Positions 9,672 to 24,700 of a DNA stretch of 64,000 bases are shown here, one piece after another. The stretch comes from Ipomoea triloba. Its lineage: Eukaryota > Streptophyta > Magnoliopsida > Solanales > Convolvulaceae. Position 1 is the first letter of the stretch; every line of letters starts with the position of its first letter. The DNA lies in NCBI RefSeq assembly GCF_003576645.1, contig NC_044917.1, positions 1,554,139 to 1,618,138 on the forward strand. Reading direction: 5' to 3'. The notes under the pieces were generated by a model. It saw only the letters and a list, made by a program, of their open reading frames with translations. It was not told the DNA's origin and searched no databases. Made by a program: the position numbers and the translations under genes.

Positions 9672-12600
9672 GTTTCAGTTTTTGGTTTAAATTGTGATGA
9701 TGAGCAATTATTTGTCTCTATATTAGTTTTGATTTGTTCTGAGTATGCATTCACTTCTAATCTTTCTTTCTTCGGTAGTTTGGAGTGAAAATTCCCCTAG
9801 TGAGCTGAAGTTCTTTGATCATAAAAGGAAAAGATAATTAAAATTTATTCTAGATCCTCTCTCTCTCTGCTTTTAGAAGTTAACTTTGGCTGTGGGTTTT
9901 GCTGCCTAGAGATGCATATGATTTTATGATTGCATCTCATTGCAAACAGTACTCGAGCATATGATCAACCTGCTTATGTGTTTTAAGAGTATTTGCAGGC
10001 TTGCAGCTGGAGCAGTGCTCTGTAATGTAAATCATACCAAATACTCTCCAAGCATTCACTGCTTTTGGATTTCAAAGGTATGTTTTTATGGTGTTGTCTT
10101 GAAAGTTGAAATTATATTAAGATTGTTAAGCACTTGTTAATTTGGGCTGTTCAACTGCTTCTGACAAATCAATACTGACTGTTTGAACTGAAATCTTATG
10201 GTGGTAATGATGGGCACTCCAATAGCTTGATCTGACTAGTTTTAAGAACAAGTAGATTTTTACTTGGCGATATCACAATGATGCCATTTAGTTTATTAAA
10301 TTCAGAAAACAAGGAATGCCTATATTCTGTCCCAGAAATGCATAAGGATTATAGATGTGCATGACATGATCTTGGTTTGTGACCATCACAAATCACAATG
10401 ATGGCATTTAAGGTGTGTTTGGTTCACCTAATGTTAGATTATCTTAATAAATGTTTGCTTGCTGTGAATGTTAAATTGTTAGGTATGTTAGATTTTGTGT
10501 TTGGATAAAATTGAGGTATGTAATATAAAGTATAAACCTATTTGATTCGTAAGGAGGGGAAAGTTTACACTTTACACATTACCTCCATAAAATATTAAAA
10601 GATTATTTTATTTCTTTTGTGTGTTCGCTTTTTTTTGTTTTGTTTTTTTTTTAGAGTTCGTGTAAATAAGAAGAATTTGACAATATACATACTAATTTAT
10701 GTAATTGTTTTGTAAAGAATATATTTTACTCTAAGCCCTATAATTATTATACATGAATGTATCACATTCGGTCTTGTCGTCTAATTTTTCAGCCAACTAT
10801 TATCGAAAGTGCTCTTTCCAAAAGAAGCAAATGTAGTGCTCCTTTTGAAAGGGTACTTTTTGGTAATAGTTGGTTGAGAAATTGAACGGCAGGCTCCTTC
10901 TGGAAGAAGCAAATGCAATGGTAGAAACTTGCAACCAACTACTTTAAATAAATTTGGATTCAAAAGTGTTTTGCAAAATAGGGGTTGGATCAAGTATGAA
11001 CTTACGCCCAGGTAGAACTTAAAACTTAAATTGCACCATTCAAAGTTACAAAATACACATTTTATGATATTTACGAGTGTAACCTAAAAATAATGTTTAA
11101 AAATTAGAATTCTAAAAGTGCACAATACAAACAATAAATTTGCGAACTACATACTTATCAATGCAACTGAATAGCAAATTTTAGAAATCATAAAAATGCA
11201 TAACAAAAATTCTAAATATGCAAAATATAATCAGTAATAATAAAAAAATGCAACACAAATGTGTACACTATAATCTGCACGTATGATCCTGTTTTGCATA
11301 TTGAGCATATACCATAAATAAAGGCAGCCAAATTAACTATAGGAAGAACGGTAATCTTGGAAAACACGTTCCTTTTTTCAAAGATAAATATATACTTTGG
11401 GTCACGTTCAGATGTTATATGCACCAAAAAACTAATATATACATTACATACCAGAATGTGTATCCAATCAATTGCAGCACCAATAATTACCTCAGAAAGG
11501 CTTTCAGTGAATCAGGAGAACTGGTGAACAAGAACGAAACTTGGCTCAAAAATTTTCTTGCTGTGTGCGTTCAGTGTACTACTGTACATTGGCAATGTTT
11601 AACAAGGATAGTACCATTCTTCTTCGAGGCTGCAACTGTGTCCAAAGTTGTATTGTACTTCAGAAAGCTCCATTGTCGTTTTTCATATTTGTCTTAGTTT
11701 CAGTTTCCCAGGCCGTGGTGCTCCAACCAGTATTTAAAGCCCCACAATGCAATACCCAAAAAGGCTCAAGCACTGATCAAACTCACATTGCATTTTCATC
11801 ACCAACACTTTTACATGGTGTACACAAACGGATTTGACAGAATTTCCTATTAGGTCTAACACTAGCACTACTTAAATACTTAAACCCATCAAGGGAGGTT
11901 GGAGGGGTTACTTCATTCCTCTCCCTTCCATTCATATCCCCTCTTCTGAATTTTCCAACTATAATATCAATTTGGGTTTTTGTAATTCTAAAAATCTAAA
12001 AATTGGGGGCGGGAGCACACGTTTTTCCCAGATGATTATAGATATTCAGCCAGGGAATTCATATTTTAAGAAATTACCTTGTGTGCCAAGGAGAAAAACA
12101 AGGTTTTGTCTCAAGGTGACTCCATTGCATCATGCTTTCTTCGCTTCATTGGTGATCAAAAAAGGCTCTTCTTGACTGGTTATGACCATTTCTGAACCTC
12201 TTAGCCTTCAATCTCTGGTAGCATGTATGGAATTCTAACCAGAATGCTACTGTTTTCACCATCCACACCATGCTTTCCAAGTGGCAAGAGTGCATGAATC
12301 ACAGCGAGCCTTGGAGCAGCACCACTATAATAGGAACCTTGATCTCTACTGAAGGCCTACACTGAAAGTTCAAAGCAAACTTCCATATTAGAATATAGTT
12401 GGATATTTAAGGAAAAAAAAAAAAAAAGCATGATGCATTTGAAGGTCTAGATATTAGTCGCGTTTAAGATACAAGAAGATAATGAAGCCTGAAGCAGATA
12501 ATAGTCATGCAAGTCTTTAATACCTTATGCACTTGGAAATTGAAGCACAAATCTCTCAGAATAAAAAAGTAACAAACAAAAACATCAGAAGCAGATAGAT

Positions 12601-12727
12601 AATTTAGAACATTACAAGCACTACAGGTCAACAGACAATAGCTAATCAAAAACCTACTGGGTTTGTTTAGAATGGAGTAAGCCCAAATTAACATAGAACT
12701 TCAATGAAAGAACTTGACAAACCTCAC
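9672..12727. other. Spacer and 3' region of the helicase gene
   Basis: About 3 kb without a convincing gene. From 9672 it is the 3' flank of the small gene. Near 10,409 a segment beginning AAGGTGTGTTTGGTTCACC resembles one end of a hAT-type MITE, but I find no partner end. A foldback element lies at 10,779-10,887. From about 12,200 to 12,727 the minus strand carries the end of the helicase gene, including a possible terminal exon at 12,201-12,337. Short open frames here have no recognisable content. Confidence 0.5.
10779..10887. repeat. Foldback element, copy A (related to 58709-58950)
   Basis: Left arm 10779-10813 and right arm 10853-10887 are inverted and roughly 75-80% complementary, sharing the core CCAACTATTA. 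The element at 58,709-58,950 has the same core arm (GTTCAATTTTCTACCAACTA on the minus strand), so the two belong to one MITE family. Confidence 0.6.
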
Positions 12728-15700
12728 CTTTTCTTGTCTTTGATGGTTTAATTCCAGGGCCTTCAGTATTTGCTGCAGAATTTCTTTTTGCAGGCAATGA
12801 TTTTATTGAAGATTTAGGCTTGTTTGAAGATATAAGAGAAGAAGAAAGAAGTGCCTCAACAGCATCCCGTTTTTGTTTTCTTTCTGAAACTGTGGCTTTC
12901 TCAACTTGAGTCCTAACTCCATTGTCATATTTTCCATCTGTCCCCTTTGGGCTTGCATTGTCTGAAGGTTCTTTATATCTTTTGGATGCAATTAATGTTG
13001 AATGTTTCAGACCTTTATCCCTCACTTTTTCCATATCCTCCAAAGAACTCCCGAGTTTGTCAGTGCTCTTATCCCTTTGCTTATCAGCTTTCTCCTTGTT
13101 AATCTGTTTGTCACAAGTCTTTTTCCCCCAAGTTTCACTAGTCTGCACTTGATTTCCCCCAACCGCAGACTGTGCAGGCTTGCAATTTCTCACATCACTA
13201 TACCTTGCCCCTTGTTTATCAGCTTTATCATTGTTAACCTGTTTCTTGTGAGGCTTTTTCTCCAATGTTTCACTAGTCTCCCCGTGATTTTCCCCAACTG
13301 TAGAGTTTGCAGGCTTGCAATTTCTTACATCACTATTCTCAACTGCTGCCGACACAAGATCCTTCTTGAATGAATCACAATTATCAGTTGCTCTTCTCTT
13401 CTTTATCTTGGCATCATGTTTACTATTATATGCTGCAACATTAGTGGGAGGTCCAATATCAGTGTGCCTTCTTTTCCTATCAAACTTACTATTCAAGGTC
13501 TTTTTACGTTGATCAGCACCATCATTCATGTCATCAACCATTTCAGTATGGGTTTGAATTTTCAAATGAGTTTCAGGATTTTCTGATGTGCGGTTTTCTT
13601 TTGAAGTTGACTTAAATATAGAACTGTATGGCTTTCTAGCTGATATGATCACATTTCTTTCTTTTGCATCCTTCACAAGAGCTGACCAGCTTCGGTTTGT
13701 CTGCAATGTCCTAGCATTACCAAAGATCCATAAAGAGAGTTTTGCCCTAGTTAAAGCAACATTCATCCGTCTCACATCAGCAACAAATCCAATTTTGGAA
13801 GAATATCCTTGGTCAGTGGAACATGCTCCAGCTGCCCTTACTGTGGAAAATATAAGTATATCTACTTCTCGACCTTGAAAACCATCCACTGTATTAAATT
13901 CCATTTCTGCTGTGACAGAAGATCCAAATGCACTGGAAAATCGTGAACGCAAGAGAGAAAGCTGGCACTTATAAGGTGTTATGATACCAATTCTTCCACC
14001 AACAAACTCTGATGCATACCTAAGTAAAGATTGAAAAGCAATATTTAATGAAAGGAGCGGAAATACTGTGCAATATAAGATAGAAGGAAGATATACCTCC
14101 TCTTGAAAAATTTTAACAGCTCAACTGCAGCATCGACTTCACACTCATTGTAGAGTGACTGAGTGCCAGAATTCTTTCCATGGAGCTCCTTGCCATCAAC
14201 AACATCAAAGAAAACATAGGGTCCAAGACCATTTGTTTCATGAAACGGTGCAGATTTGGTAGACATCAAATTGCCATTTAGCAACTTTCCATTATAGAAG
14301 TGCAAAGAAGGAAAGCGGCTTATCTCAGGATGCATTCTATACTGCAAATCACCCAAAAAAAACTATTGAACCACCAAAATGTATGAAATCCAAATATAAC
14401 AAAAACAAAAAAATGTTACATTCTTCAGATGATTAACTTTTTCTATTCCAATGATTTTAATGTCACCTATAAAAATGTTCTTGATTGAGCCCATGATTAT
14501 TAAAGGACAGTACAATTATTAGAACAAAAAAATTCAGGAAAATACAGTTTTTTTGATAATTACTTATTTTTATTAATTAAAAAGATTATCTAAAACACAC
14601 CGACACACTAACACAGTTTTCCATGATGAGGCCAGCAAGGTGTCAAGTGTAAAATGCTTAAGTGAATGGCAGAGCAATTAATACCTGCTCAGTGAGCATG
14701 ACCACAGGATGTCCAGCCCTCTGCAAGCGCTCAAACATGCTACACTGGAAAAAATATTTGGTGGCAATATTTGAAAGAACTGTTGCAGGAAGCTGCTTAG
14801 GATCTCCGACCTTCAAGCCCAGAAACTATCATTCAGTAAAGATTCTTACCCTTTATATAATTGTGAAAAGATAATTGCAATCAACATACCATCACACATC
14901 TGGTCCCATTTGATTTTAAGAGCTGAAGTGGAATCAGAGCAGCAGGTTCCAGTGCCTGTAGTACACAGGAGAATTATGAAGTGGCTAGATATGGTTAAGG
15001 AACAGACAAATGACTGAACATAATCTGTGTGTCTGTGCGGTGGTGGGGGGGGATTTTATACCTGGGCAGCTTCATCCACAACAACTGCATCAAACAAAAC
15101 ACTCTCTGATGAACTGCTAAACCTTTGACCAGACACAGATTCCGAGCACACCCCATATAAATCCCCACCACATCCACTCAGAGTGGTGACTACAATTTCA
15201 GCTTCTTTTAAGATAGCTTTCCGCAATTTATGTCGAAGGGCTTTAGTTTCTTCATTAGCTTTCCTCTCTCGTGCCTGAATTGCGGCAAGATCTGTATACA
15301 TTTCTTTCTTTTTTCCATATAATACTCTCAGCCTTGCTTCAAGTTCTGCACCAGATAATTCCTTCATACCATCAGCATTACAAGCCTCACCTTCAAACAG
15401 AGATTTTGAATCAGAATTTCCTTCTCTTAAGTTAGCACGCTTGGCTTCATATGATCTGATAGTATCAGCTAACTTCTCTAGATTAGAACGCAGAACGGTC
15501 ACTCTGTCTTTACTCATATCATTCTTCGCATCATTCACATTCATTTTCTCTTCAGCCATACGGTTATCAACAAGAGTGTCAATGAAGAATGGTAGGGAAT
15601 TTGAATGAACGGTCTTAGCATTACCAACCCTAACCAGATATGGTTTATATATAGTTCCATCTCTATTATAAAGGCCTTCCCTGGTTATTCTTGAAACTAA

Positions 15701-18700
15701 CTCATCAACTGCAGCATTAGATTGTGCACAGATGAGGATCCGTCCTCTACTGCAGCTTCCCATGTTATCTTTGTCCTTATCTACATCCTCTTTCAGTTGT
15801 CTAGCGAAGGCAGCATCCTGCCATGCCCTTGCAATTGCAGCAGCATTACTAATATGTGGTCTTGAAGTGCTGCTAGACAGACTAGTGGGCTTTGGAGCAG
15901 CACTCAGTGTTCTGGTGTCTTTCATCTTACAAAACGAGAGCAAGCCACTAACAATGGCCAGAATAGTTTTGGTCTTTCCAGTACCTTAGCGTAAACAAGG
16001 TTAAAAGATCATATCAAGAGTAAGTATTTATGTTGCAGAAGTTCATAAAACAAAATAAAATTAGATGAGCAAGAAACTAGAAAGTGTAAGTAGATAAGAA
16101 CAACATACCTGGAGGGCCCTGTATCAGAGACAATTCAAAATCCTTTTTCAAATCAAAAGGCCCAATAGCAGAACTGATGGCTTCCTGCTGGCTCTCATTG
16201 TATTCCATTTTAAAGACTTGATGTAATGGTCGTGACAGTTTACTAAGATTATTACTGCAAATTGCACTATGGCCATGATTGGTGGGGTTCAAGATTACAG
16301 GTAACAAAGGGATTTCCTTTATTGATGACAATGCCTGAAATTCCCTTAGTTGAGGTGTAATACTCATCAAGCGACTAATGCACCATTTGCTGCGTGCAAC
16401 TAGAAGCTTTCTAGCCTTGTTGAGATGAGAAGCTTTGTTTTGAAGATACAGCCTGACAACAATGATACTTGATCTTTTTTTATTATCTTTTTCACACCTC
16501 TCCACCTACAAAAAGATATGCATGCTTCAGCAAAAACAATAGCCAAAGGTGTGCATCAGGTGTTTTGGGCCTAGTTCATAAAACCCAAAGCCACAAAGTA
16601 CATACTCAAATGATAGCAGAAAAGGATGAAAATACCTTGCCAACGATATGAACATCAGGAGCAGAATTTTGCAGTGGTTGCCTTGTAAGCAAAATAAGAT
16701 CATTTTCTAAGCAGCTTTTAGATCCAGTATTATCAAAATCATCACGGACACAACGAATGATATGAAAATCATCAATTCTCTCAACAGACATTATAGACAA
16801 GCTGCCACAAGACATCTCTTCAACTGAAGTAGCCTCTTGAAATGAACTAAGCAATTGTGCTTTAAATTCCTCCACCAACAATGGCCGGAAAATTTCAATA
16901 TATTCTTCAGCTGATTCAAAGCAAACAGGAACCTGCTTTAATTTGTTAAACTTTTGATCGTCCTCTTCACTCGTCACTGATAACCCCACTGTTGCAAAAA
17001 AATCCAACTCTAAAATTGCCCTAAACCAGTCATCAAGCCTTGCAGATTTAAACCTTTTCACTCTGCCATCCACCCTAAATAGGCTAGATCTGTTTTTCAC
17101 AGGCAAATCAAGTTGAATGACTTGTCGTTTAGGACCAGAAATGCTTGGCTTTATAGTTAATGTCTGTCGGCGCCTACCTAATTTGGAAAAACCAAACTCC
17201 AAATCAATTTCACTATCTTGTACAAGCTCCTGTAAAACTGTAACGCCAGTTTCTATGGCCTCTTTATTGTCTTTCTGTTCCTTAGTTTTGAAAATCATAC
17301 TTTCATCAGATGAATCTTTCCAAGTAGAACTAGGCTGGGTCATCAAATCTTTTGTATGCTCCCTCAACAGCTTGGTATCAACACCCTTTCTCTTTTCGTG
17401 AATAACCTTTGACTTGATGAAAGCTGCAGTCCCACCCTCCACCATGTCTGACTCTGGCCCAGGCTTAGAAGCTACTACAGGTTTCATGGCCTTATCAATT
17501 CTGGAATTAGTCGCCTTTACTGGACCAGGATACACTACTTGTCCATCAGCATTAGCTGAAACAACTTTGTCATCAAACAAAGTTTGACTTGACCCAAAAT
17601 AAGAGTTAACATCCTTACTTATAGAAGTTTTTGGCTCATTATTATCATCAGAGAGAACTATAGAATTAGCTCCCTCTTTGCCAACCAATACATCTGAGTC
17701 AGAAACAAGCAATTTTTTAACAGCCACAGAAGTAGCTTGTGCATCTGAAGCTGAGGAATCACCACTTGGTAACAGTTTTTTGAAAGAAGAATGTTCAATA
17801 GGAGTTTCTGGCTCATTCTCATCATCAGAAAGAACTATTAAATCACCTCCCACCTTGCCAGCCAATACATCTGTATCAGAAACATGCAATTTCTTAACAT
17901 CCACAGAAGAAGCTTGTGCATTTGCAGCTGAGCAATCACCACTTGGTAACAATTTTTTGAAAGAAGAATGTTCACGGCTCACATTTGTTTTCTTAACATC
18001 AAAGGAACCTTTATTCATTAATGATACTGAAAGGCGTGCAACTTGTTCGGTTAATTCTTCTATAGGAGTTTTATCTGCAATTCACCGAATAGCATTCATC
18101 AATATGAAATTCAGCTAAAAGTTGATGGCATTAATGAGCTAACTCACAAGTAGGAATAACCATGAAAGTTAGAGATGATCAAATAAATTGGAACTCACCA
18201 CATGAAATAAGTTTCTCAATATCCACAATTGCCAAAGCAGAGATCCCACTGCAGAATCCTTTTAACAGTCCCAGCAAAGAAATAAATGTCTGTTTCCAAT
18301 ATCTGACCACCACTTGAAGAGAGGACTTTCCCCAATCAATCAAATCACAGAGCCATTTTAAACCAATAGCACTGTTGAATACCATGGCTAAATTTCCATG
18401 AAGCTTTTCAAGAATAACTGGAAGAATCTCTAGTATGCGGATGCAGGTCATCTGATTCATAGAGAAGAAGAAAAAGCGGAAAAATCACATATTTAGTGGC
18501 ATTCTCAAAGAAAGTCTCTGGTTAGGATGTCACTCTAAATTTTAAACTTTTATTCCTGAATAAATGGCATTTAGGACTTCTTTGTGGTGCATTCTTTACT
18601 GCAGAATTAGGTTAATTTAACCAATGATCAGCCTTTCACCAAAAGTCAATAACCACATTGTTGAAAACAATTCTAGACCTTTAAAAAACATATTGAGAGC

Positions 18701-21700
18701 ATCAAGAAGCTTAAGACTAGTAAAATATTATTATTTTTTTCATTTTACTTATTGTTTCTGATAAAGCATGGTGCAAATGTGCAATTTGAACTGTAACAAG
18801 AGCAATTCTTGCAATTTAAGAAATGGAAAGCATATTCTGAATACCCAAACACAAAGGATCAGCAGGAATGATGAAACAAATAATACATGTTGCTAAAATG
18901 GAAAGCAAAGAAATTAAATATTTTGCAATTTGCAGTTCTTGCAACTGAAGAAATGGAAAGCATACTCTAGATACCCAAAGAGAAAGGACCATCTGGAAAA
19001 ATGAAACAAATAATGACTGTTGCTAAAACGGAAAGCAAAGAAATTAAATATTTTGTAATCATAACAAAGTCCACACCTGAGATGCTTTGTGGTCCATGTT
19101 TGCCTTTCCTTCAGATAAACACTTCCCAATAGCAAGCCATGCAATTTCTGATAGTAGGCAACTGAATTTCTCCGACAAGGCATAGCTAACTGATGACTGT
19201 CCAATCACCTTACCAGGTTGTTCATCAAAAACTGGCTGCTTTAAAAATCCACCTTGCGAAGAAAAGTTTGATATATTAGACATCTCTGATGAACTTCCAA
19301 CCACGGGTTTGGCAGAAGAATTCCCTTCTCTAAGTAGTTTAGAGAAAACAAAAAATAAATGATGCAAAGACTGAAAGTCTGACAGAACACTGTCCAACTG
19401 AACCTGCAAAACAAACAAATGATGGATCAGACCAGTATATTATTGCATAAGATCATCCAAAGGACTCAGATTACTTTCTTACAGGAAAAGTACGATTATA
19501 CAATGCAGTTAACATTGTGTAGAGTAAAAAATATAAACAAATAAATCCCCACCCTAACCCTGCATCCCAGTATATCTATTGCAGTCACAACAGTACAGAG
19601 AGAGAAATCTTATTCCTTAACTTGATCTTACCAGTTTCAAAGCATGTCTTAACCCTACAAAGATGGCTGCCAATGAAGATGGACTAGAGCAGAGAAACTG
19701 CAGTCCACAAGTCAGACCTCGTGTGTCTGAGACCTGTTCAAGAATACATCTAGCCACATGCCTGGCATTCTGCGGCAAACAGACAAATGCGATGGTCAGT
19801 GAAACCTTAAGTTAAATTTGGGTGTACTATGCAGAGAAAGGAAATAGTTCACTTCAAAAATTGCTTGAATGAGAAGAATACATCATTGGGATCCACAAGT
19901 AGAAGTATTAAGCTGTTGCCCATCATGGGTTCCCAGGTCCACTGTTTCCTTAGCTCTCCTCGCTCCATTCTAGAAATATAATCTACGCTGAATCTGAAAT
20001 TAACATTTAGTAAAAAATCATGAACCCAATCTTTGTTCAACTGAAGTTAATGAAACATTAACAGCATGCCACAACAGGATTAAATGGCAAACCTCTTGAA
20101 TGTCTTCACAAGGGGCTTACATACTGTTGAGACATTAACAGAATTCTTTGATACCATTCCATCTCCACCATCATTGGAGCCAGATGGAACCTTCCAACCA
20201 AAAGCATGAGAGATTTCTGAAGTGCAGGTTTTCAACCAATTTTCAAGTGAAAGTGACCTTTCTGAGCTATTTTCTGGTTCTACCATAGCAAGGCGAGATA
20301 AGGCCCAAAAGACTGCCTTGGCAATTGACACTGGGAGGACTAAAGGATCAATCTCAACTAAAACCTCAAACCATAACATTGGGATGCACATCCAACTGCC
20401 ATATAAACTTGAGGTCATCTTAGACTGCACACAGAATTCACTCCAGCAAGTGGCATCCTTTTCTTCAATATCATGATCTAACAAATTCCCTTCATCGTCA
20501 TCTTCATCAAAATTGGTAGGCATGCCTCTTTCATTACTTGCATGCAGCTGGGAGTTCAGAATTGAAGCTACCATGGCTGAAGCATCAGACACAATAATAG
20601 TTTGTATAAGATCAAAGGCTGGCTGTCGAAGAGAACTGTGGAGTGACAAATCCTTCAAAGAGGACACAAGGGATGGTCCCCTACAAATGAAAATGGAAGT
20701 GAAAAAATGTATATAATATAGCTGAAGGATTAAACCAAAAGAAAGGTAATGTATCCTAATATAAGTTGCTAGGTTAAACACATGCTTTAAAATGTTAAGA
20801 TCTATTAAAATCAAAGAAACAAATTACATAGTGAAGTAGGACAATAAGTAATTTAATGTGAACAGACAAAAACAATATATATAAAACAACAACAACTAAT
20901 GATTTCTTAAGGTAAAGAAATAAATTTTAAGGTTTTATATCCCAATGTTTATGAGTCTTGCTATAAGTTGTTGAGATAAAGATTCCTAGATCAGTTTGGA
21001 AAAGAAATGCTGATGCAACAATGCAGAATCAATATTAAAGGACAAAGTCCTATATAGCATGTAAAATAATTAAATAAAATACACACCACATATGTGCGCA
21101 TTCATAAGGTGGGTTTGGTGGGTTCATCTTGTAACCTCGGTGAACAATGAGAAAAGCTATCTGCAAAATCACAAGCTTGCAATGAATACTAGGAAAGCAC
21201 TGGAAAAATACACACTTTATTTACAGGATTAGACAACAACCTGGCAAGCCTTTTTCCTCATTAGTATGCTGAAGTTGCTGCTCGCAGTGACCTGATGTAG
21301 GAGAAAATAAAGGAAATGTCTTCGCTGCTTTTCATGTTCACCATCTTGTAAAGCTTCAAGAGACTGAAGCAGACATTTATACAAGTTTGAAACTCGTAAG
21401 GTCATATAGCAGACAGCAGAAAACAAGTCAAAATAATGGCAATAACAGACATATAAAGCCACTACACTAGAGCTCTTAAGGTTAACAATTACATGCTAAT
21501 ATGCAAAGAGGAGCAAAATAATAAAGCCTTTCAAATTGAAATATCAGAAGGGTGAAATACCTGCAGAAAAGGCAGGAAAAGATCAAAAATTTCTTTATGG
21601 CTCTTTTCATTTCTTGTGTGGAAAGACTGACCCAGCAATGTATTCCGCATTACACTTGGAGACAACGTAGTCCTCAACCAAAGCTTATACCCTTGAAATA

Positions 21701-24700
21701 AAACAGTTATAAATATATCAGCATATAAGAAGTAATTGAGTAACTTGAAAAGGAAAATATGGAACAAAGAAGAGCATACCAAGCATTTCAAAAAGCAATC
21801 TCAAGCAATTAACTGCATAAGAAAATTCAGGAGAATCATCACTAATATGGTTGAGAACAAGACTCAGGAAAATGGGATAGCGATCTAAAATTCCTTCTTC
21901 AAATGCTGGAGGCTCTAAGAATCCAAGCCTTCAAGACACAAATAAAAGAAAGACCATTAATTCTAAGAAAACGAGAGTAAGGATAAATACTAAATGCAGT
22001 GAGAAAAAAAAACCAGCTGCTTCCTACAATGCTTTGATTCCAAGCCATACAGTTAATCGTTCCAGATGGACCCTAGGCCTAGAAGTCTGAGGAGGTGAGG
22101 AGATTTCTGTCTCCAAGAAACTGATGTATCTCTTCAGCAAAGGCTGCAATGGATCCAAGTCAATTGATTGCCTGTGAATAGAAACTAAGCAAACATTAAT
22201 CACTGGGTGGACAACCAACAGGTGTAAAGGGTCTTTTCAAAATATTTTGCCAACTTTGAAGTACATCCTGGAGACATCTGTGCATATATCAAAACATTCA
22301 AGGGATACTTATGATAATAATTTAATCTAACACGAGTAAGCCAGCACGGTCTTAACCTTTTCTAATTTTCTGATAGATTCCTAGTCTAAGAAATGACACT
22401 AGGAATACTATGAGACAAAGCAAAAAGCCACTCAAAATAATATAATGAGGCTGGAAGAGAGGATCATATCACCCAGTAACAATTCAACATTACAGGGGAT
22501 TTGAGTAGGTCCAATGTGAGTATTTAAGGGTGTAAATGATATGAACCATTCATCAAACAAAGCTCAAAAGTGACTAATAATATGCTCTACCATGACTTGT
22601 ATATTTACCTCAGCCAAGCTCAAACACTAACCATATCCGTTGAATATATGAGACAACCCAGTATAAGTTCAGCTTGACCGTATGTGCTTCAGAAATATCA
22701 TATATGACAAAAATGTGATACATAATATCTAAATCAGTAAAATGAGCTATCAGTATTTAACCCTAATATCTTTTATTCATTACAGCCCTAGAAGTCTGTT
22801 TACTCTAAATGTCCAATTAAGATGTTGATAATGCATGCATATTGATTTGTGTGGTGATGATAGCAACAAAGCACACTAATCAAATGTAACTTTAACATAA
22901 CAATAGCAATGTCAAGAAAGCCCAAAGATATATGCTAGATCACAACACTCAAACATGAATATAAAGTTCAATACTCCATGCATATAGTAAATAATAAACA
23001 GCCAGTCCCTTGGTCAATTCCTTGATGACAAACAGACCAAAGATCTATGCACTAGTGATGAGAGGTAGCACCGTAGTAGTAATATGAGTAAAGTCAGAGA
23101 CTCTTGCAACATACTTTCACAAATCACAATACAAATTACAAAATTACCATAAAACAATACCTCAATCTATTCATTTGTCCTGCCAATCGGAAACCAATTG
23201 AACGTGCTCTCCGATTTTTCAAAAAAAGCAATGCATAAACTCCCTAAAAAGCAAAATGTTGAAGTAGAAACAAAATGAGCCAAACATGTAACAGGATACA
23301 AAGTTACAAACTAAGCAAAAGCCAGGGAACAAAAGTGAGGCACACCGGATATTGTTGGTGACCACCTAGGGTCAATTCATGAGAGTCATCAACTGCCTCA
23401 ATGAATATTTGAAATTCGTTTGCTAAAGAATCATCATCTAACAAGATGGGAAACATCAAAACCTGTTACTCAAAGAGAAAGACATGTATTAGTATGTGTG
23501 TGTTTGTGTATATAGATATGAGCATAACATGACAACACAATTTATTTCAAAACGTAAACAGTTCATAATATGACAAAATCAAACAAAAATATTCCAGAAT
23601 TTTTACCCCTCCCGCTCCTACATAGAATACTAATTGGATTGAATAAATGGCTTGAACAACTTACTACTCAGTGAAGTTCAGTAAGTTGGTGAGAGTATAG
23701 GATGCCATTGAAAGGGTACTTATGATGTGAGGTCAACCCAGTCACCAACTCTTTTTTTATATATAAAATTGATTTCTACAAACATTAGGACATAGTTTAT
23801 CATTGTAGATTTTAATGATTCCACAATCCACACATTATTTATTATCAATTCACCATTATTTTATTTTACATTTTTTCATTTAAATTTAGTTACCTAGTTC
23901 ACAAAGAAGTTCAGTAACCATCAAGTTAAGATTTTATTCCTTCCCATAAATATATATGCTACAAGATTTTGCAAGTTATTCATAGTCTTTGCCTTTCTGT
24001 GAACAGAAAAAGCATTAGGCTTCTTATAGCCCTGCAAAGATCGTGGTTCCAATTTGTGCTGAATTAGATCTTTCTTCACAAAACAATGTGCTGCTATATT
24101 ATGTGACAAAACAAAAACAGTATTAAGTCAAACAGAATAGCAGCATAACTTAGTTTTAGTATGATTCAGTAGGAAGAGACAATGTACAGAATTGAGAAAG
24201 AGGAACTGACAATACCTCAAACATGACACTAACAATTTCACCATTGTCATTCCCCAAAACAGAATCTCCGTGAGCTATTCTTGCATTGATTTCTTTTAGG
24301 TGCTGACTTATTCTTTCTTCATCCAGAGTGCGCAATACATCAAGAAGAGGACCTATTGAACTTGACTCATATTCTGTGTTATACATCTCTTGGGCTTGAT
24401 GATATTGGCAAATACATTGAGTGCAATGGCGTAACTCTTCCGAAACTCTATTCCATAGAAGCTTTAGAGGAGAATCACGATGCTCATCTTTATAATAATT
24501 ATAGAATGTCTCTAGTAAAGGTCCCATCAGGTCCCAAGAACAACACCAAATGTGATCTAATTTTGGCAAGTGGATCAAGAATTTGAAAGCATCAGAAAAC
24601 CTGCATTTAATATGAAAATGCTACAAGTTAATTAACAGAAAAAGAAGTGCATCACTGCACTGCAAATCAGCTCAAACTAAAACAAATCATTAAAATTTGG

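Noticed and set aside
9685..9740. GATGATGA...CTGA just after the 148-aa gene as another C/D snoRNA
   Set aside because: No terminal stem and no rRNA match that I recognise. It lies in a 3' UTR and the boxes are expected by chance.
22021..22030. In-frame TAG in the helicase as evidence of a pseudogene
   Set aside because: Splicing at a GT one base before the TAG restores the frame and gives a normal-sized intron, and all downstream exons are intact.
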